The notes under the pieces were generated by a model. It saw only the letters and a list, made by a program, of their open reading frames with translations, was not told the origin of the DNA and made no database searches. Of a stretch of DNA of 64,000 nt, positions 43,073 to 52,194 are shown piece after piece; the stretch's first letter is position 1; each line of letters starts with the position of its first letter. Made by a program: the position numbers and the translations under genes. The DNA is taken from NCBI GenBank assembly GCA_026713865.1, contig JAPONQ010000078.1, positions 1-64,000 on the forward strand, written 5' to 3'. Source of the stretch: Chloroflexota bacterium (GTDB lineage Bacteria; Chloroflexota; Dehalococcoidia; UBA2979).

Positions 43073-44293
43073 CTAGCCCCGCGGCAGGCCGAGGCCGCGC
43101 GTGGCGATGATGTTGCGCTGGATCTCCGGCGTCCCGCCGCCGACCAGCGCCGCCCAGCGCACGTAGCTCCGCGCGAACTGCGCCTCCAGCGGGGCGTAGG
43201 GCTCCTCCGGGTCCCAGAGCGCCGAGTAGAGGCCGAAGACGGCGGCGCCGGTGCGCGCGAGGCGCTGGCCGCTCTCGCCCCCGAAGATGTGCGAGGCTGA
43301 GGCCTCGTAGTTCGGGATCGTCCCCGCCTGCTGCATCGTGATGATGCGCAGCGAGAAGTTCGCCATCACGTTCGCCTCGATGTGGCGGTCGGCGACGAGC
43401 TGGCGCAGCGCGCCCAGGCGCCCCAGCTGCGAGCGGCGCCTGCCCTCCGCGGTCCCCAGGTAGCCGAGCAGGCCCTCGATGGCGCGCCGCATCGCGATGG
43501 CGCCGGCGATGTTGGAGCGCTCGTTGTCGAGTAGGGTCATCGCGACGTACCAGCCGCGGTTCTCCTCGCCGACGCGGTTCGAGGCCGGGACGCGCACGTC
43601 CTCGAAGAAGTCCTCGTTGATCTCGTGGCCGCCGGTCATGTCGATGATCGGGCGGATCTCCACGCCCGGCGAGTGGAGATCGAGCAGCAGGAAGGAGATG
43701 CCGCGGTGCTTCGGCGCCTCGGGGTCGGTGCGGCAGAGCAGCACCATCCAGTCGGCGTAGTGGGCGTGGGTCGTCCAGATCTTCTGCCCGTTGACGACGT
43801 ACTCGTCGCCGTCGCGCACGGCGCGCGTGCGCAGCGAGGCGAGATCGGAGCCCGCCCCGGGCTCCGAGAAGCCCTGGCACCACACCACGTCGCCCGCCAG
43901 GATCGGCGTCAGGTGGCGCGCCTTCTGCTCGTCGGTGCCGTGCACGATCAAGGCTGGGCCGAGCATGTTGATGCCGACGTTGCTGCCGACGCCCGGCGCG
44001 TTGGCCGCGGCGAGCTCGGCGTTGAGGATGAACTGCTCCATCCAGCTCAGCCCGCCGCCCCCGTACTCGCGCGGCCAGTGCGGCGCCACCCAGCCCTTCT
44101 CGGCGAAGGCGCCGAACCACTCGTCGGCGGCCCGCCGCGGCTCCTCGTCCTGCTCGAGCCGGTCGCGCGCCCACTGCGTGTAGGCGGTGTACTCGTGCTC
44201 CGCCATCTTCCGGTAGCGCTCGGGCATGCGTGCGATCAGCTCGCGCACCTCCTCCCGGAAGCTCGCCTGCTGCTCGGTGTCGGTCCAGTCCAT
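43073..44293 (-). CDS. Acyl-CoA dehydrogenase
   Basis: 406 residues from ATG 44293, chosen because the family N-terminus (MDWTDTEQQASFREEVREL) starts there and GGGGGAGCGGGAAG precedes it. SEPGAGSDLASL lies in the beta domain. The C-terminal helix ends GTPEIQRNIIATRGLGLPR, Pro replacing the more common Ser. Very similar in style to 25780. It is the first gene of a minus-strand operon with a hotdog protein and two CoA-transferase-family proteins, which together could activate, dehydrogenate and hydrate one acid. Confidence 0.92.
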   Translation of the reverse strand: MDWTDTEQQASFREEVRELIARMPERYRKMAEHEYTAYTQWARDRLEQDEEPRRAADEWFGAFAEKGWVAPHWPREYGGGGLSWMEQFILNAELAAANAPGVGSNVGINMLGPALIVHGTDEQKARHLTPILAGDVVWCQGFSEPGAGSDLASLRTRAVRDGDEYVVNGQKIWTTHAHYADWMVLLCRTDPEAPKHRGISFLLLDLHSPGVEIRPIIDMTGGHEINEDFFEDVRVPASNRVGEENRGWYVAMTLLDNERSNIAGAIAMRRAIEGLLGYLGTAEGRRRSQLGRLGALRQLVADRHIEANVMANFSLRIITMQQAGTIPNYEASASHIFGGESGQRLARTGAAVFGLYSALWDPEEPYAPLEAQFARSYVRWAALVGGGTPEIQRNIIATRGLGLPRG

Positions 44294-44494
44294 CTTCCCG
44301 CTCCCCCCGCGCCGCCGCCCGGGCCCGTCCGCGCCGGGGCGCTGCCACCGCATCCGTGATGGTAGCGGGCGGCTGCCCCCGTTACACCCGCGGCGCGAGC
44401 CCGGCCCGCGGGAGGGGTTCCGGGCGGCCGCGAGTCACCGCCGCTACGCTACGCACCGGGCCGGACAGGAAGCGGCGGCCCCGGAGAGGGGGCC

Positions 44495-45769
44495 GTGATC
44501 GCGAGCGGTGGTGCCGGCGCTCCCATCCGCCTCCCGTTCTTCTACGGGTGGGTCGTCGTCGGGGTCGGCTTCCTGATCGCCTTCAGCTCCGGCCCGGGCC
44601 AGAGCTACGTCTTCTCGGTCTTCCTGGACTCGATCATCGAGGACACCGGGCTCTCCCGGACCACGATCTCGGTCCTCTACGCCGTCGGAACCGGCGTCAG
44701 CGCCGTGATGGTCGCCTTCGTGAGCCGCCTCGCCGATCGCGTCGGGCCCCGGCTCGTCGCGGTCGCCGTCGCCTCGGCGCTCGGCGTCGCCTGCATCGGG
44801 ATGGCGTTCGCCCGCGGCTTCGCGGCGTTCTTCCTCGCCTTCGCCGCGCTGCGTGCCCTCGGGCAGGGCTCGACGCCCATCAACGCGACGCTGCTGACGG
44901 CGCAGTGGTTCGTGCTCCGGCGCGGGCGCGCGATGGCCGTGATGGGACTGGGCCTGGCGGCCTCGCTCGCGCTCCTGCCCCCGATCTCGCGGGCGCTGAT
45001 CGACGCCATCGGCTGGCGCGAGGCCTACGTCGGGCTCGGCGTGATGGTCTGGCTGCTGGTGATCCCGGCGACCCTGCTGCTCGCCCGCGACACGCCGGAG
45101 CAGCTCGGTCTCCACCCCGACGGGCGCGACCGCCCGCCGCCGCGGGAGGCGGTGATGGCGGCGGGCGCGGAGGAGCGCCGCGTCTTCTCCTCCCTCACCT
45201 TCTGGCTGCTCGCCCTCCCGCTGACGACCTCCCCCTTCGTGGTCACGGCGCTGGTCTTCCACCAGGCGGGGATCTTCGCCGAGCGCGGCCTCGGCGCCGG
45301 CGTCGCCGCCGCCGTCTTCGTGCCGTTCGCGCTGACGACCGCCCTCTCCTCCACGCTTGCCGGCTTCGCGGTCGACCGGCTCGGGCCGATCCCGCTCTTC
45401 CTGCTCTCGATGCTGCTCCTGCTCGCGGCGCTCGGCTCCTCGCGGCTGATCGAGAGCGCCCCGAGCGCCGTCCTCTACGCCGGCGTCCTCGGCACCAGCA
45501 GCGGCGTGCAGCGCATCGTCCAGAGCGTGCTGTGGGCGCACTACTACGGCCGCCGCGGCCTGGGGCGCGTGCAGGGGTCGGCGACCTCGATCATGATCCT
45601 GATGTCGGCGCTGGGGCCGCTGCCGCTCGCGGTGCTGGAGGGGGCGAGCGGCTCCTACGGCCCCGGCATCGCCGCGATGGCGGCGCTCCCGGTGCTCGCG
45701 AGCGCGGGCATGCTGCTGGCGCGGCTCCGGACGCCGGCGCTCGAGGCGGGCGCGGGCGGCGCGGGCTAG
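44495..45769 (+). CDS. MFS transporter (monocarboxylate/oxalate-formate antiporter-like)
   Basis: 424 residues, 12 membrane helices. It begins PFFYGWVVVGVGFLIAF, the opening of OxlT/monocarboxylate-type MFS proteins. The 2-3 loop has SRLADRVGPR and a long central loop contains LGLHPDGRDR. It probably moves a small organic acid. GTG 44495 follows GAGAGGGGG. It is divergent from the acyl-CoA dehydrogenase operon, with which it may share a control region (44294-44494), and convergent, with a four-base overlap, to the next MFS gene. Closest in type to 45766 rather than 27040. Confidence 0.9.
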   Translation: MIASGGAGAPIRLPFFYGWVVVGVGFLIAFSSGPGQSYVFSVFLDSIIEDTGLSRTTISVLYAVGTGVSAVMVAFVSRLADRVGPRLVAVAVASALGVACIGMAFARGFAAFFLAFAALRALGQGSTPINATLLTAQWFVLRRGRAMAVMGLGLAASLALLPPISRALIDAIGWREAYVGLGVMVWLLVIPATLLLARDTPEQLGLHPDGRDRPPPREAVMAAGAEERRVFSSLTFWLLALPLTTSPFVVTALVFHQAGIFAERGLGAGVAAAVFVPFALTTALSSTLAGFAVDRLGPIPLFLLSMLLLLAALGSSRLIESAPSAVLYAGVLGTSSGVQRIVQSVLWAHYYGRRGLGRVQGSATSIMILMSALGPLPLAVLEGASGSYGPGIAAMAALPVLASAGMLLARLRTPALEAGAGGAG

Positions 45770-47109
45770 GGCCCCCCGGCGGTCCCGGCGCCCTCGCCCC
45801 TCCCCGGGGCCGCCGCGCGCCCGTCTCCGCGCTCGCGCCGGGCGGGCCTCCGCGCGAAGAAGACGAGCGCCGCGTTCGCGATCACGAGCGCCGAGATCAC
45901 CACCAGGATTCCGTCGTAGCTCCCGGCGCGGTCGTAGTAGGAGGCGACCAGCACCGGGCCCAGCGCCCCGAGCACGACGGTGATCGGCATCGCCGAGCTG
46001 CGCACGGCGCCGAGGTGGCGGCGCCCGAAGAAGCCGGCCCACATGATCTCCTGGACGGGGACGTAGCCGGCCATCCCCGATCCCATCGCGAAGAAGCCCA
46101 GGGCGACGATCGGCAGGCTCTGCGCGCGCGCCCCGAGCACGATGATGAGCACGCCCGTCCCCACCCCGAGGAAGGCCGCCGCGGCGAGGCGCCGGGGGTC
46201 GACGCGCTCGGCCGCCACCCCCCAGAAGGGGCGGGAGAGGAGGCCCGGCACGGTGAGCACGGCGAGCATCGCCGCCGCGGTCGGGCGCGAGAAGCCGGCG
46301 TCGGTGAGGAGCGGGATCGCCTGCGTCACGAGTCCCAGCAGCATCAGTCCGACCGTCCCGAAGGCGACGGCGAGGAGCCAGAGGGCGCCGGTGCCCAGCG
46401 CCTCGCGGCGGGTGAGCGAGGTCGCGTAGTCGAACCGCTCGCGCTCGGCGGCGGCGCTCCCCCCCGGCGTGTCGTCGGTCCGCCCGTCCGGCCGGAGCCC
46501 GTAGTCCTCGGGCTGGCGGCGCATCATCAGCGAGGCCGGGTAGATGAGGAGCGCGGCCGCCACCGCCAGCACGCGCCAGCCGGCCTCCCACCCGTAGGCG
46601 TCAACCACGGGGGTGAGCGTGTTGGGGACGATGATGCCGGCGAGCGAGAAGCCGCAGGCGGCGATCCCGATGGCGCGGCCCCGGTAGCGGACGAACCACT
46701 TCGCGAGCGTCACGTTCACCACCAGCGAGCCCGCCATCCCCAGCCCGATGGGCTGGATCACGCCGCGCAGCAGCACCCACTGCCAGAGCTCGCGCACCTC
46801 CGCCGTGAGCAGGAGCGCGACGACGGTGATGGAGGTGCCGACGAGCATCAGCCGGCGGCCGCCGCGGCGATCGAGATAGCCGCCGATGACGAGCGCCGTG
46901 GCCGCCGTGACGAACTGCCCGGTCGTGAAGGAGACGATGAACTCGGCGCGCGACCACCCGAGATCCGCCGTCATCGGCTCGAGGAAGACGCCGGCCAGGG
47001 AGCCGACGAGCCCGGCGCCCATCACCAGGTTGGCCACGGTCGCCGCGACGATCATGTACCAGCCGAAGTAGGCGCCCCGGAGCCTCCGTCCCGGCCCCGC
47101 GGGCGGCAC
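45766..47109 (-). CDS. MFS transporter (monocarboxylate/oxalate-formate antiporter-like)
   Basis: 447 residues, 12 helices. The first helix begins FGWYMIVAATVANLVMG. The loop GGYLDRRGGRRLM and a middle RRQPEDYGLRPDGR segment match 44495, so both belong to the OxlT-like branch. It starts at GTG 47109, one base after the stop of the upstream MFS gene, so the two exporters or importers are co-translated. Substrate unknown, likely a mono- or dicarboxylate linked to the CoA-transferase genes nearby. Confidence 0.9.
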   Translation of the reverse strand: MPPAGPGRRLRGAYFGWYMIVAATVANLVMGAGLVGSLAGVFLEPMTADLGWSRAEFIVSFTTGQFVTAATALVIGGYLDRRGGRRLMLVGTSITVVALLLTAEVRELWQWVLLRGVIQPIGLGMAGSLVVNVTLAKWFVRYRGRAIGIAACGFSLAGIIVPNTLTPVVDAYGWEAGWRVLAVAAALLIYPASLMMRRQPEDYGLRPDGRTDDTPGGSAAAERERFDYATSLTRREALGTGALWLLAVAFGTVGLMLLGLVTQAIPLLTDAGFSRPTAAAMLAVLTVPGLLSRPFWGVAAERVDPRRLAAAAFLGVGTGVLIIVLGARAQSLPIVALGFFAMGSGMAGYVPVQEIMWAGFFGRRHLGAVRSSAMPITVVLGALGPVLVASYYDRAGSYDGILVVISALVIANAALVFFARRPARRERGDGRAAAPGRGEGAGTAGGP

Positions 47110-47110
47110 G

Positions 47111-48385
47111 CTAGCGCGGGGCCCCGGCGGACGGGGCGAGCGCGAGGTCGTCGTCGGCGGGGACGGAGAAGCGCCGCCTCAGCTCCGGCCACGCCAGCAC
47201 GACCGCGGAGAGCGCGAACAGCCCCTCGACCGACATCAGCGTCGTCGCAATCGGCGCGCCCAGGAGCTCGGCGGTGACGCCGACGCTGAGCGCTCCCAGC
47301 GGGTTGCCGCCGAGCGCCATCGAGGCGGTGCCGATCACGCGCCCGCGCAGCTGCGGCGGGGCGCTGGCGACGAAGAGCGTCGTCTGCATCGAGGTGTAGG
47401 AGGCCATCCCGAAGCCGGCCATCCAGAGAAAGACGAGCGAGAGCAGGAAGATCTCGGAGCGCGAGAAGAGCATCACCATCGTCATGAAGAAGGCGATGCC
47501 GCCGATGTAGAGGAAGGTGTAGATGCGCGTCGGCGCGAGGCTCGCGATCAGCGTCGCGCCGATCAGCGCCCCGAAGCCCTCCGCCGACTGCAGCATCCCG
47601 ACGCCGACCGCGTCCAGGCCCAGCGTCTCCTTCCCGATCACCGGCACCATCGTGAGGTAGGGGAAGCCGAAGATGTTCATCAGCAGGCTGGCGAGGAAGG
47701 CGCCGGCGAGCAGCCGCCGTCGCCGGATGTAGCGCACGCCGTCCACCAGGTCGGCGAGCGGGGCCTTCGCCTCGGCGCTGCGCTCCGGCGGGGTGTAGGA
47801 GAGCGTCGCCAGCACCGTGAGCGCGAGCAGGAAGGTCACGGCCTGGGTGAAGAAGGCCGCCTCGGCGCCGATCACGGCGAGCAGGATGCCGCCGGTGAGC
47901 GGGCCGAAGACGCGCGTGAGCGAGCTGGTGCCGATGTCGAGCGCCATCGCGCGGCCGATCAGATCGCGCGGGACGACGTCGCCCAGCATCGCGCGCCGGA
48001 CCGGGAACTCCACCGCCCACAGCGTGCCGGCGACGAAGGAGGCCGCGAGCAGATGCCAGTACTCGATGCGGCCCGTGGCGACGAGCATGCCGAGCAGCGC
48101 CGAGACGGCGGTGAGCAGCGTGAAGCAGACCATCAGCATGCGGCGCCGGTCGATGCGGTCGGCGAGCGTTCCGATCGCGAGCGCGAAGAGGATCCGCGGC
48201 ACCTGCCGCGTGAAGAAGAGCAGCGCGACGAGGAAGGCCGACCCGGTGAGATCGAAGACGAAGACGCCCAGCACGAGCGTGTCGAGCCAGCGCATCGCCG
48301 AGGCGAGCGCGCCGGCCAGCCAGAGCCGGCGGAAGCTCCGGTCCGAGAGGACGACGCGGACCGGGGTGCGGGAGGCCAGGGACAT
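47111..48385 (-). CDS. MFS transporter (EntS/MFS_3 type)
   Basis: 424 residues, about 12 helices. It has RSFRRLWLAG at the start, ALAIGTLADRIDRRRMLM in the 2-3 loop, and the IEYWHLLAASFVAGTLWA segment shared with 27040. The two paralogues suggest an old duplication. It is the first gene of a two-gene MFS operon with 45766, an unusual pairing of an efflux-type with an organic-acid-type carrier. Divergent from the LLM gene at 48480. Confidence 0.9.
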   Translation of the reverse strand: MSLASRTPVRVVLSDRSFRRLWLAGALASAMRWLDTLVLGVFVFDLTGSAFLVALLFFTRQVPRILFALAIGTLADRIDRRRMLMVCFTLLTAVSALLGMLVATGRIEYWHLLAASFVAGTLWAVEFPVRRAMLGDVVPRDLIGRAMALDIGTSSLTRVFGPLTGGILLAVIGAEAAFFTQAVTFLLALTVLATLSYTPPERSAEAKAPLADLVDGVRYIRRRRLLAGAFLASLLMNIFGFPYLTMVPVIGKETLGLDAVGVGMLQSAEGFGALIGATLIASLAPTRIYTFLYIGGIAFFMTMVMLFSRSEIFLLSLVFLWMAGFGMASYTSMQTTLFVASAPPQLRGRVIGTASMALGGNPLGALSVGVTAELLGAPIATTLMSVEGLFALSAVVLAWPELRRRFSVPADDDLALAPSAGAPR

Positions 48386-48479
48386 TCGGGGAGTCTAGCA
48401 ACGCCGCCGCCGCGCCGGTTGCCCGGGGAGCCGGCCCGGGGCGGAGCCCCTATCCTGTGCCGGCCGGGGGGAGGCGCGG

Positions 48480-49478
48480 GTGCGGGTCGGGCTGCGGGCC
48501 GAGATTCGGCGCGATCTGGGCGACGGCTGGGAGACCGCTCTCGAGAAGGTGCGCGTCGCCGAGGATCTCGGGTTCGAGCTGGCGGCGGCGCGCGCGGGTC
48601 ACGCCGCGATCCCGTGGGCGGCCGCGATCGCCACCCGCACCAGCCGGATCACGGTCGCGACCGCCCTGGTCGACTGCTGGGGGACCTCGCCCGCCACCTA
48701 CGCCGAGCAGTTCGCGCTGCTCGATCACCTCTCCGGGGGCCGCATGCTGTTCGGGCTCGGCTCCACCAGCCCCTACGTCTCCGAGCACCTCCACGGCACG
48801 CCCTACCGCCGGGCGCTCAGGCGGCTGCGCGAGTACGTCGAGATCTTCCGGATGCTGCTCCGCGGCGAGCGCCTCCACTACCGCGGCGAGATCTTCGAGC
48901 TGAGCCGCGGCTTCCGGATCTCCGTGCCGCCGCTGCGGAGCGAGATCCCCGTCTTCATCGGCGCCATCCGCCCCGCCTCGATCCGGCAGACGGGGGAGAT
49001 CGCCGACGGCATCTTCGCCATCCACTGGCCGCGTGAGCGGCTCCCGGCGCTGCGGGAGATGCTGGCTGCGGGCGCAGCGGCGGCCGGGCGCTCCCCGGCG
49101 GAGCTCACGCTCGCGCCGAACGCGAACGTCTTCGTGCTCGACGGCCGCGACGACGAGCGGGCGTGGCTCGACGCGAGGCGGCCGCTCGAGCACTACACCA
49201 ACCGCATGGGCGACTTCTACAGGCGCACCTTCATCGAGCACGGCTTCGGGGCCGAGGTCGAGGCCTCGAGCCGCGCCTGGGCGGAGCGCGACCGCGAGGG
49301 GGCGCTGCTCGCCATCTCCGAGCGCATGGTGCGCTCTGTCCAGGTCATCGGGACGCTTCAGGAGGTGCGGGAGCAGCTGCGGGAGCGCGCCCGGCTCGGG
49401 GCCGACCTGCAGATGCTCTACGTCCCGCCCGGGACACCCTCCGAGGCCGGGCGCTTCTGGGAGGCGCTGCTCCGGTAG
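48480..49478 (+). CDS. LLM class flavin-dependent oxidoreductase
   Basis: 332 residues, luciferase-like barrel. It has an AEDLGFE helix after strand 1, LSGGRMLFGLGS near residue 80-95 and a GEIADGIFAIHWP motif in the second half. The family's reaction is FMN- or F420-linked oxidation of a small organic molecule. GTG 48480 follows GGGGGAGG. It lies 80 bp before a second, dissimilar LLM gene (49558) on the same strand, so two steps of one pathway or two substrates may be handled together. Confidence 0.86.
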   Translation: MRVGLRAEIRRDLGDGWETALEKVRVAEDLGFELAAARAGHAAIPWAAAIATRTSRITVATALVDCWGTSPATYAEQFALLDHLSGGRMLFGLGSTSPYVSEHLHGTPYRRALRRLREYVEIFRMLLRGERLHYRGEIFELSRGFRISVPPLRSEIPVFIGAIRPASIRQTGEIADGIFAIHWPRERLPALREMLAAGAAAAGRSPAELTLAPNANVFVLDGRDDERAWLDARRPLEHYTNRMGDFYRRTFIEHGFGAEVEASSRAWAERDREGALLAISERMVRSVQVIGTLQEVREQLRERARLGADLQMLYVPPGTPSEAGRFWEALLR

Positions 49479-49557
49479 CGGCGCCAGAACCCCGCCAAGG
49501 GGAGCTGTGCGAGAATCGGCGCCGGCCGCGCCGCGGCGCGCGGGGAGCGGAGGCTTC

Positions 49558-50574
49558 ATGCGGTTCGGGATCTTCGGGGGGCCGGCGGAGGAGGGACCCG
49601 AGCCGCCGGGCGCGGGCTACCGCCGCTTCATCGACCTCTCGCTCGAGGCCGAGGAGCTCGGCTACGACGGCGTCTACGTCGTCGAGCACCACTTCGGCCG
49701 GCGCGGCCAGCTCTCGGCCTCGCTCGCCTTCCTGGCGCACCTCGCCGCCCTCACCAGCCGCATCCGCCTGGGGACGGCCGTGATCGTGCTGCCCTGGCAC
49801 AACCCGGTGCTCGTCGCCGAGCAGGCGGCGACCGTCGACGTGCTCTCCGGCGGCCGGCTCGACCTGGGGGTGGGGCGCGGCTACCAGTTCCCGGAGTTCC
49901 AGGGCTTCCAGATCCCGATCGAGGAGGCGGGCGCCCGCGCGGACGAGGCGATGGAGCTGATCCGCAAGGCCTGGAGCTCGGACGGGAGCATCTCCCACCA
50001 CGGGCGCTACTGGGACTTCGAGCAGATCTACATCGAGCCGCGGCCGCTGCAGTCGCCGCACCCCCCGCTCTGGCAGGGCGCCGGCAGCCCCGACTCGATC
50101 CGGCGCGTGGCCCGCGAGGGCTACCGCCTCTTCCTCGACCAGATCGGCTCCTTCGAGCTCACGGCCGAGCGCGCCGCGATCTACCGCGAGGAGCAGCGTG
50201 CCGCCGGGCTCCCCGCGAGCCGGGACGACATCGCGGTCACGCGCGGCCTGCTCGTCGCGGCGAGCGAGGGCGAGCGGGAGGCGGCGGCCGCGCGCGGCGA
50301 GCGCACCGTGAGGCGCCTCGCCGAGCTGGCGGCGGAGGGGGCTCCGCCGGAGCTCCGCGCGACGCGGCCCTTCTACAGCGAACCGGAGGCGGCGCGCCGG
50401 ACGACCGAGGAGAGCGCGATCCTGGGGACGCCCGCGGAGTGCATCGAGCGCCTGCGGCGCCTCGAGGCCTCGGGCATCGACCGCGTGCTCTTCTCGAACC
50501 CGCGCCCCGAGGACATGCGCCTCTTCGCGAGCGAGGGGATGCCGGAGTTCCGGGCGGCCGCGGCACCGGCCTGA
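49558..50574 (+). CDS. LLM class flavin-dependent oxidoreductase (alkanal monooxygenase-like)
   Basis: 338 residues. It begins MRFGIFGGP and has AEELGYDGVYVVEHHF, the His-containing strand 2 motif of alkanal monooxygenase alpha-like LLM proteins. TAVIVLPWHNPVLVAEQAATVDVLSGGRLDLGVGRGYQ carries the typical flavin-binding region (given here as consecutive short elements: LPWHNPVLVAEQ, then LSGGRLDLGVG). The C-terminus has GTPAECIERL. ATG 49558 follows GGAGCGGAGG at five bases. Likely an oxygenase on an aldehyde, ketone or sulfonate. Confidence 0.88.
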   Translation: MRFGIFGGPAEEGPEPPGAGYRRFIDLSLEAEELGYDGVYVVEHHFGRRGQLSASLAFLAHLAALTSRIRLGTAVIVLPWHNPVLVAEQAATVDVLSGGRLDLGVGRGYQFPEFQGFQIPIEEAGARADEAMELIRKAWSSDGSISHHGRYWDFEQIYIEPRPLQSPHPPLWQGAGSPDSIRRVAREGYRLFLDQIGSFELTAERAAIYREEQRAAGLPASRDDIAVTRGLLVAASEGEREAAAARGERTVRRLAELAAEGAPPELRATRPFYSEPEAARRTTEESAILGTPAECIERLRRLEASGIDRVLFSNPRPEDMRLFASEGMPEFRAAAAPA

Positions 50575-50638
50575 GCGCCCGCCCGCCGGGCCGGCGCGGC
50601 GCGGGCGCAGGCGCAGGCGTCCTGTCGGGGAGGTCTCC

Positions 50639-51043
50639 GTGGCTCCAGTTGAGGCGGCGGTGGTCTGCGTCGTGGGAGTGCTGGCGAGGGACGGCTCGAT
50701 GCTGCTCGTCCGCCGGGCCCCGTGGCGGCGCGTCTTCCCCGGTGCCTGGGATCTCTTCGGCGGGCACGTCGAGGGCGGCGAGCGGCTCGATCAGGCGCTC
50801 CGGCGGGAGGCCCGCGAGGAGCTCGGAATCGAGGTGCGGGAGCTGAGGCGGCTCGGGCAGATAGACGCCCCGGTCGAGCCGGCGCTGATCCATGTCTTCG
50901 CGGTCCTGTCGTGGGAGGGCGAGCCCGGGAACAGGGCCCCGGACGAGCACACGGACGTGCGCTGGTTCGGGCTCACCGAGCTCCCGGATTCCCGGGCGCT
51001 CGATGCCTACGGCACGCTCATCGAGGCGCCGCCCGGCTCCTGA
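50639..51043 (+). CDS. NUDIX hydrolase
   Basis: 134 residues with an exact Nudix box at 42-64: Gly42, Glu48, Arg56-Glu57, Glu60-Glu61 and Gly63 in the G-x5-E-x7-REU-x-EE-x-GU pattern. A first strand VCVVGVLARDGSMLLVRR and a later Trp-Phe-Gly-Leu-Thr-Glu-Leu complete the fold. It is of the MutT/8-oxo-dGTP or isopentenyl-diphosphate-isomerase-like small type and cleaves a nucleoside diphosphate linked to another group. GTG 50639 follows GGGGAGG at five bases. It follows the LLM genes by 64 bp. Confidence 0.92.
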   Translation: MAPVEAAVVCVVGVLARDGSMLLVRRAPWRRVFPGAWDLFGGHVEGGERLDQALRREAREELGIEVRELRRLGQIDAPVEPALIHVFAVLSWEGEPGNRAPDEHTDVRWFGLTELPDSRALDAYGTLIEAPPGS

Positions 51044-51106
51044 CGCCGGGGGCGTGGCCGTGCGCGGTCGCGGCGGGGCTGCTCCGGCGCGGGCGCGCGC
51101 ATCCCG

Positions 51107-51880
51107 TCAGGCGATGTAGGTCCCGACGATCCGTCCGACGCCGAAGGTGACGGCCGCCGCCGCGCCGCCGACCAGCAGCATCCGCAGACCTCCCCACAGG
51201 GCGCCGCGCCCGGACAGGGCGGCGAGGGCCCCTCCCACGGTGGCGAGGGCGCCCCCGCTCAGCGCGGCGCTGAGCACGGCCGCCGTGCCGCCGGCGCCGG
51301 CCGCGAAGGGGAGGATCGGCACCAGCGCGCCGCCGGCAAAGGCGACGAAGGAGCTCGCGCTCGCCGACCACGGCGAGCCGAGCTCGGTGGGGTCCAGCCC
51401 CAGCCTCTCGCGAGCGATCGTGTCGAGCGCGACCTCGGGGTCGGAGATCAGGCGCGCGGCGACCTGATCCGCCTGCTCGTCGGAGAGACCCTTGGCCCGG
51501 TAGAGGCTCCCCAGCAGCTCCCGCTTCTCCTCCGGCCGCTCGCGCAGCTCCCGCTCCTGCTGCTCCACCGCGTGCTCGAAGAGGTCGCGCTGCGAGCGCA
51601 TCGAGACGTACTCGCTGGCGGCCATCGAGAAGGCGCCGGCGAGCATGCCCGCGACCCCGGCCAGCAGGATGAAGTCGTGATCGCCGGTCCCGCCGGCCAC
51701 GCCCATGACGAGGCTGAAGCTCGAGATCAGGCCGTCGTTGACGCCCAGGACGCCGGCGCGGACGCTGCCGCTCCGCCCCGGCGCTCCCGCGCCGGCGCCG
51801 GCGGCCCGGGTCGGGCGCACCGTCTCCCCGAGCAGGCGCAGCGGCCGCCGGGACGTCCTCGCCACCGCTCGCAGCGGCAC
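51107..51880 (-). CDS. VIT1/CCC1-family membrane transporter
   Basis: 257 residues. After a basic N-terminus, GVNDGLISSFSLVMGVAGG is the signature first helix of the VIT1/CCC1 iron/manganese transporter family. A second helix GMLAGAFSMAASEYVSMRSQ follows, then a soluble helical Glu-rich region (about 110-170) that usually binds metal, and a C-terminal bundle of three hydrophobic helices. It probably transports Fe2+ or Mn2+ across the cytoplasmic membrane. Convergent with the NUDIX gene; a small gene lies just upstream on the same strand. Confidence 0.9.
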   Translation of the reverse strand: MPLRAVARTSRRPLRLLGETVRPTRAAGAGAGAPGRSGSVRAGVLGVNDGLISSFSLVMGVAGGTGDHDFILLAGVAGMLAGAFSMAASEYVSMRSQRDLFEHAVEQQERELRERPEEKRELLGSLYRAKGLSDEQADQVAARLISDPEVALDTIARERLGLDPTELGSPWSASASSFVAFAGGALVPILPFAAGAGGTAAVLSAALSGGALATVGGALAALSGRGALWGGLRMLLVGGAAAAVTFGVGRIVGTYIA

Positions 51881-51901
51881 GGATCGCTCGCCGGGAGCCG
51901 C

Positions 51902-52162
51902 CTAGACTCCCGCCTCCTCGCCGCGCTCGAGCGCCTGCAGGATCGCCTCCGCCAGCGCGCGCGCCGAGTCGGGCTCGAGCTCGACCGCGAGGCGGCCGGA
52001 GGGTCCGGCCGCCTCGTTGGCGAAGTCGATGTTGAGGGCGTGCTCCAGGCGGACGTGGAAGGGGTGGTCGTAGGTGACGGAGGCGTGGCTCAGCTCGAAC
52101 CATCCCTCCGGGCGCTTTCCGGCGCCGGAGACCGCCACGCGCTCCAGGATCATCGTGCACAT
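51902..52162 (-). CDS. Small conserved protein with MCTMI start (DUF6295-like)
   Basis: 86 residues from ATG 52162, preceded by GGGAGAGCGAGAG. It starts Met-Cys-Thr-Met-Ile-Leu-Glu and has GKRPEGWFELSHASVTYDHP and a LEHALNIDFANEA stretch. I associate this sequence type with DUF6295, an uncharacterised family; that link is from memory. It has one cysteine at position 2, several histidines that could bind metal (Tyr-Asp-His-Pro-Phe-His) and an Ala/Glu-rich helix at the end. It is 32 bp after the dienelactone hydrolase gene and 21 bp before the VIT1-type gene. Confidence 0.75.
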   Translation of the reverse strand: MCTMILERVAVSGAGKRPEGWFELSHASVTYDHPFHVRLEHALNIDFANEAAGPSGRLAVELEPDSARALAEAILQALERGEEAGV

Positions 52163-52194
52163 GCTCTCGCTCTCCCTTCGCTGCGGCCGACGTC

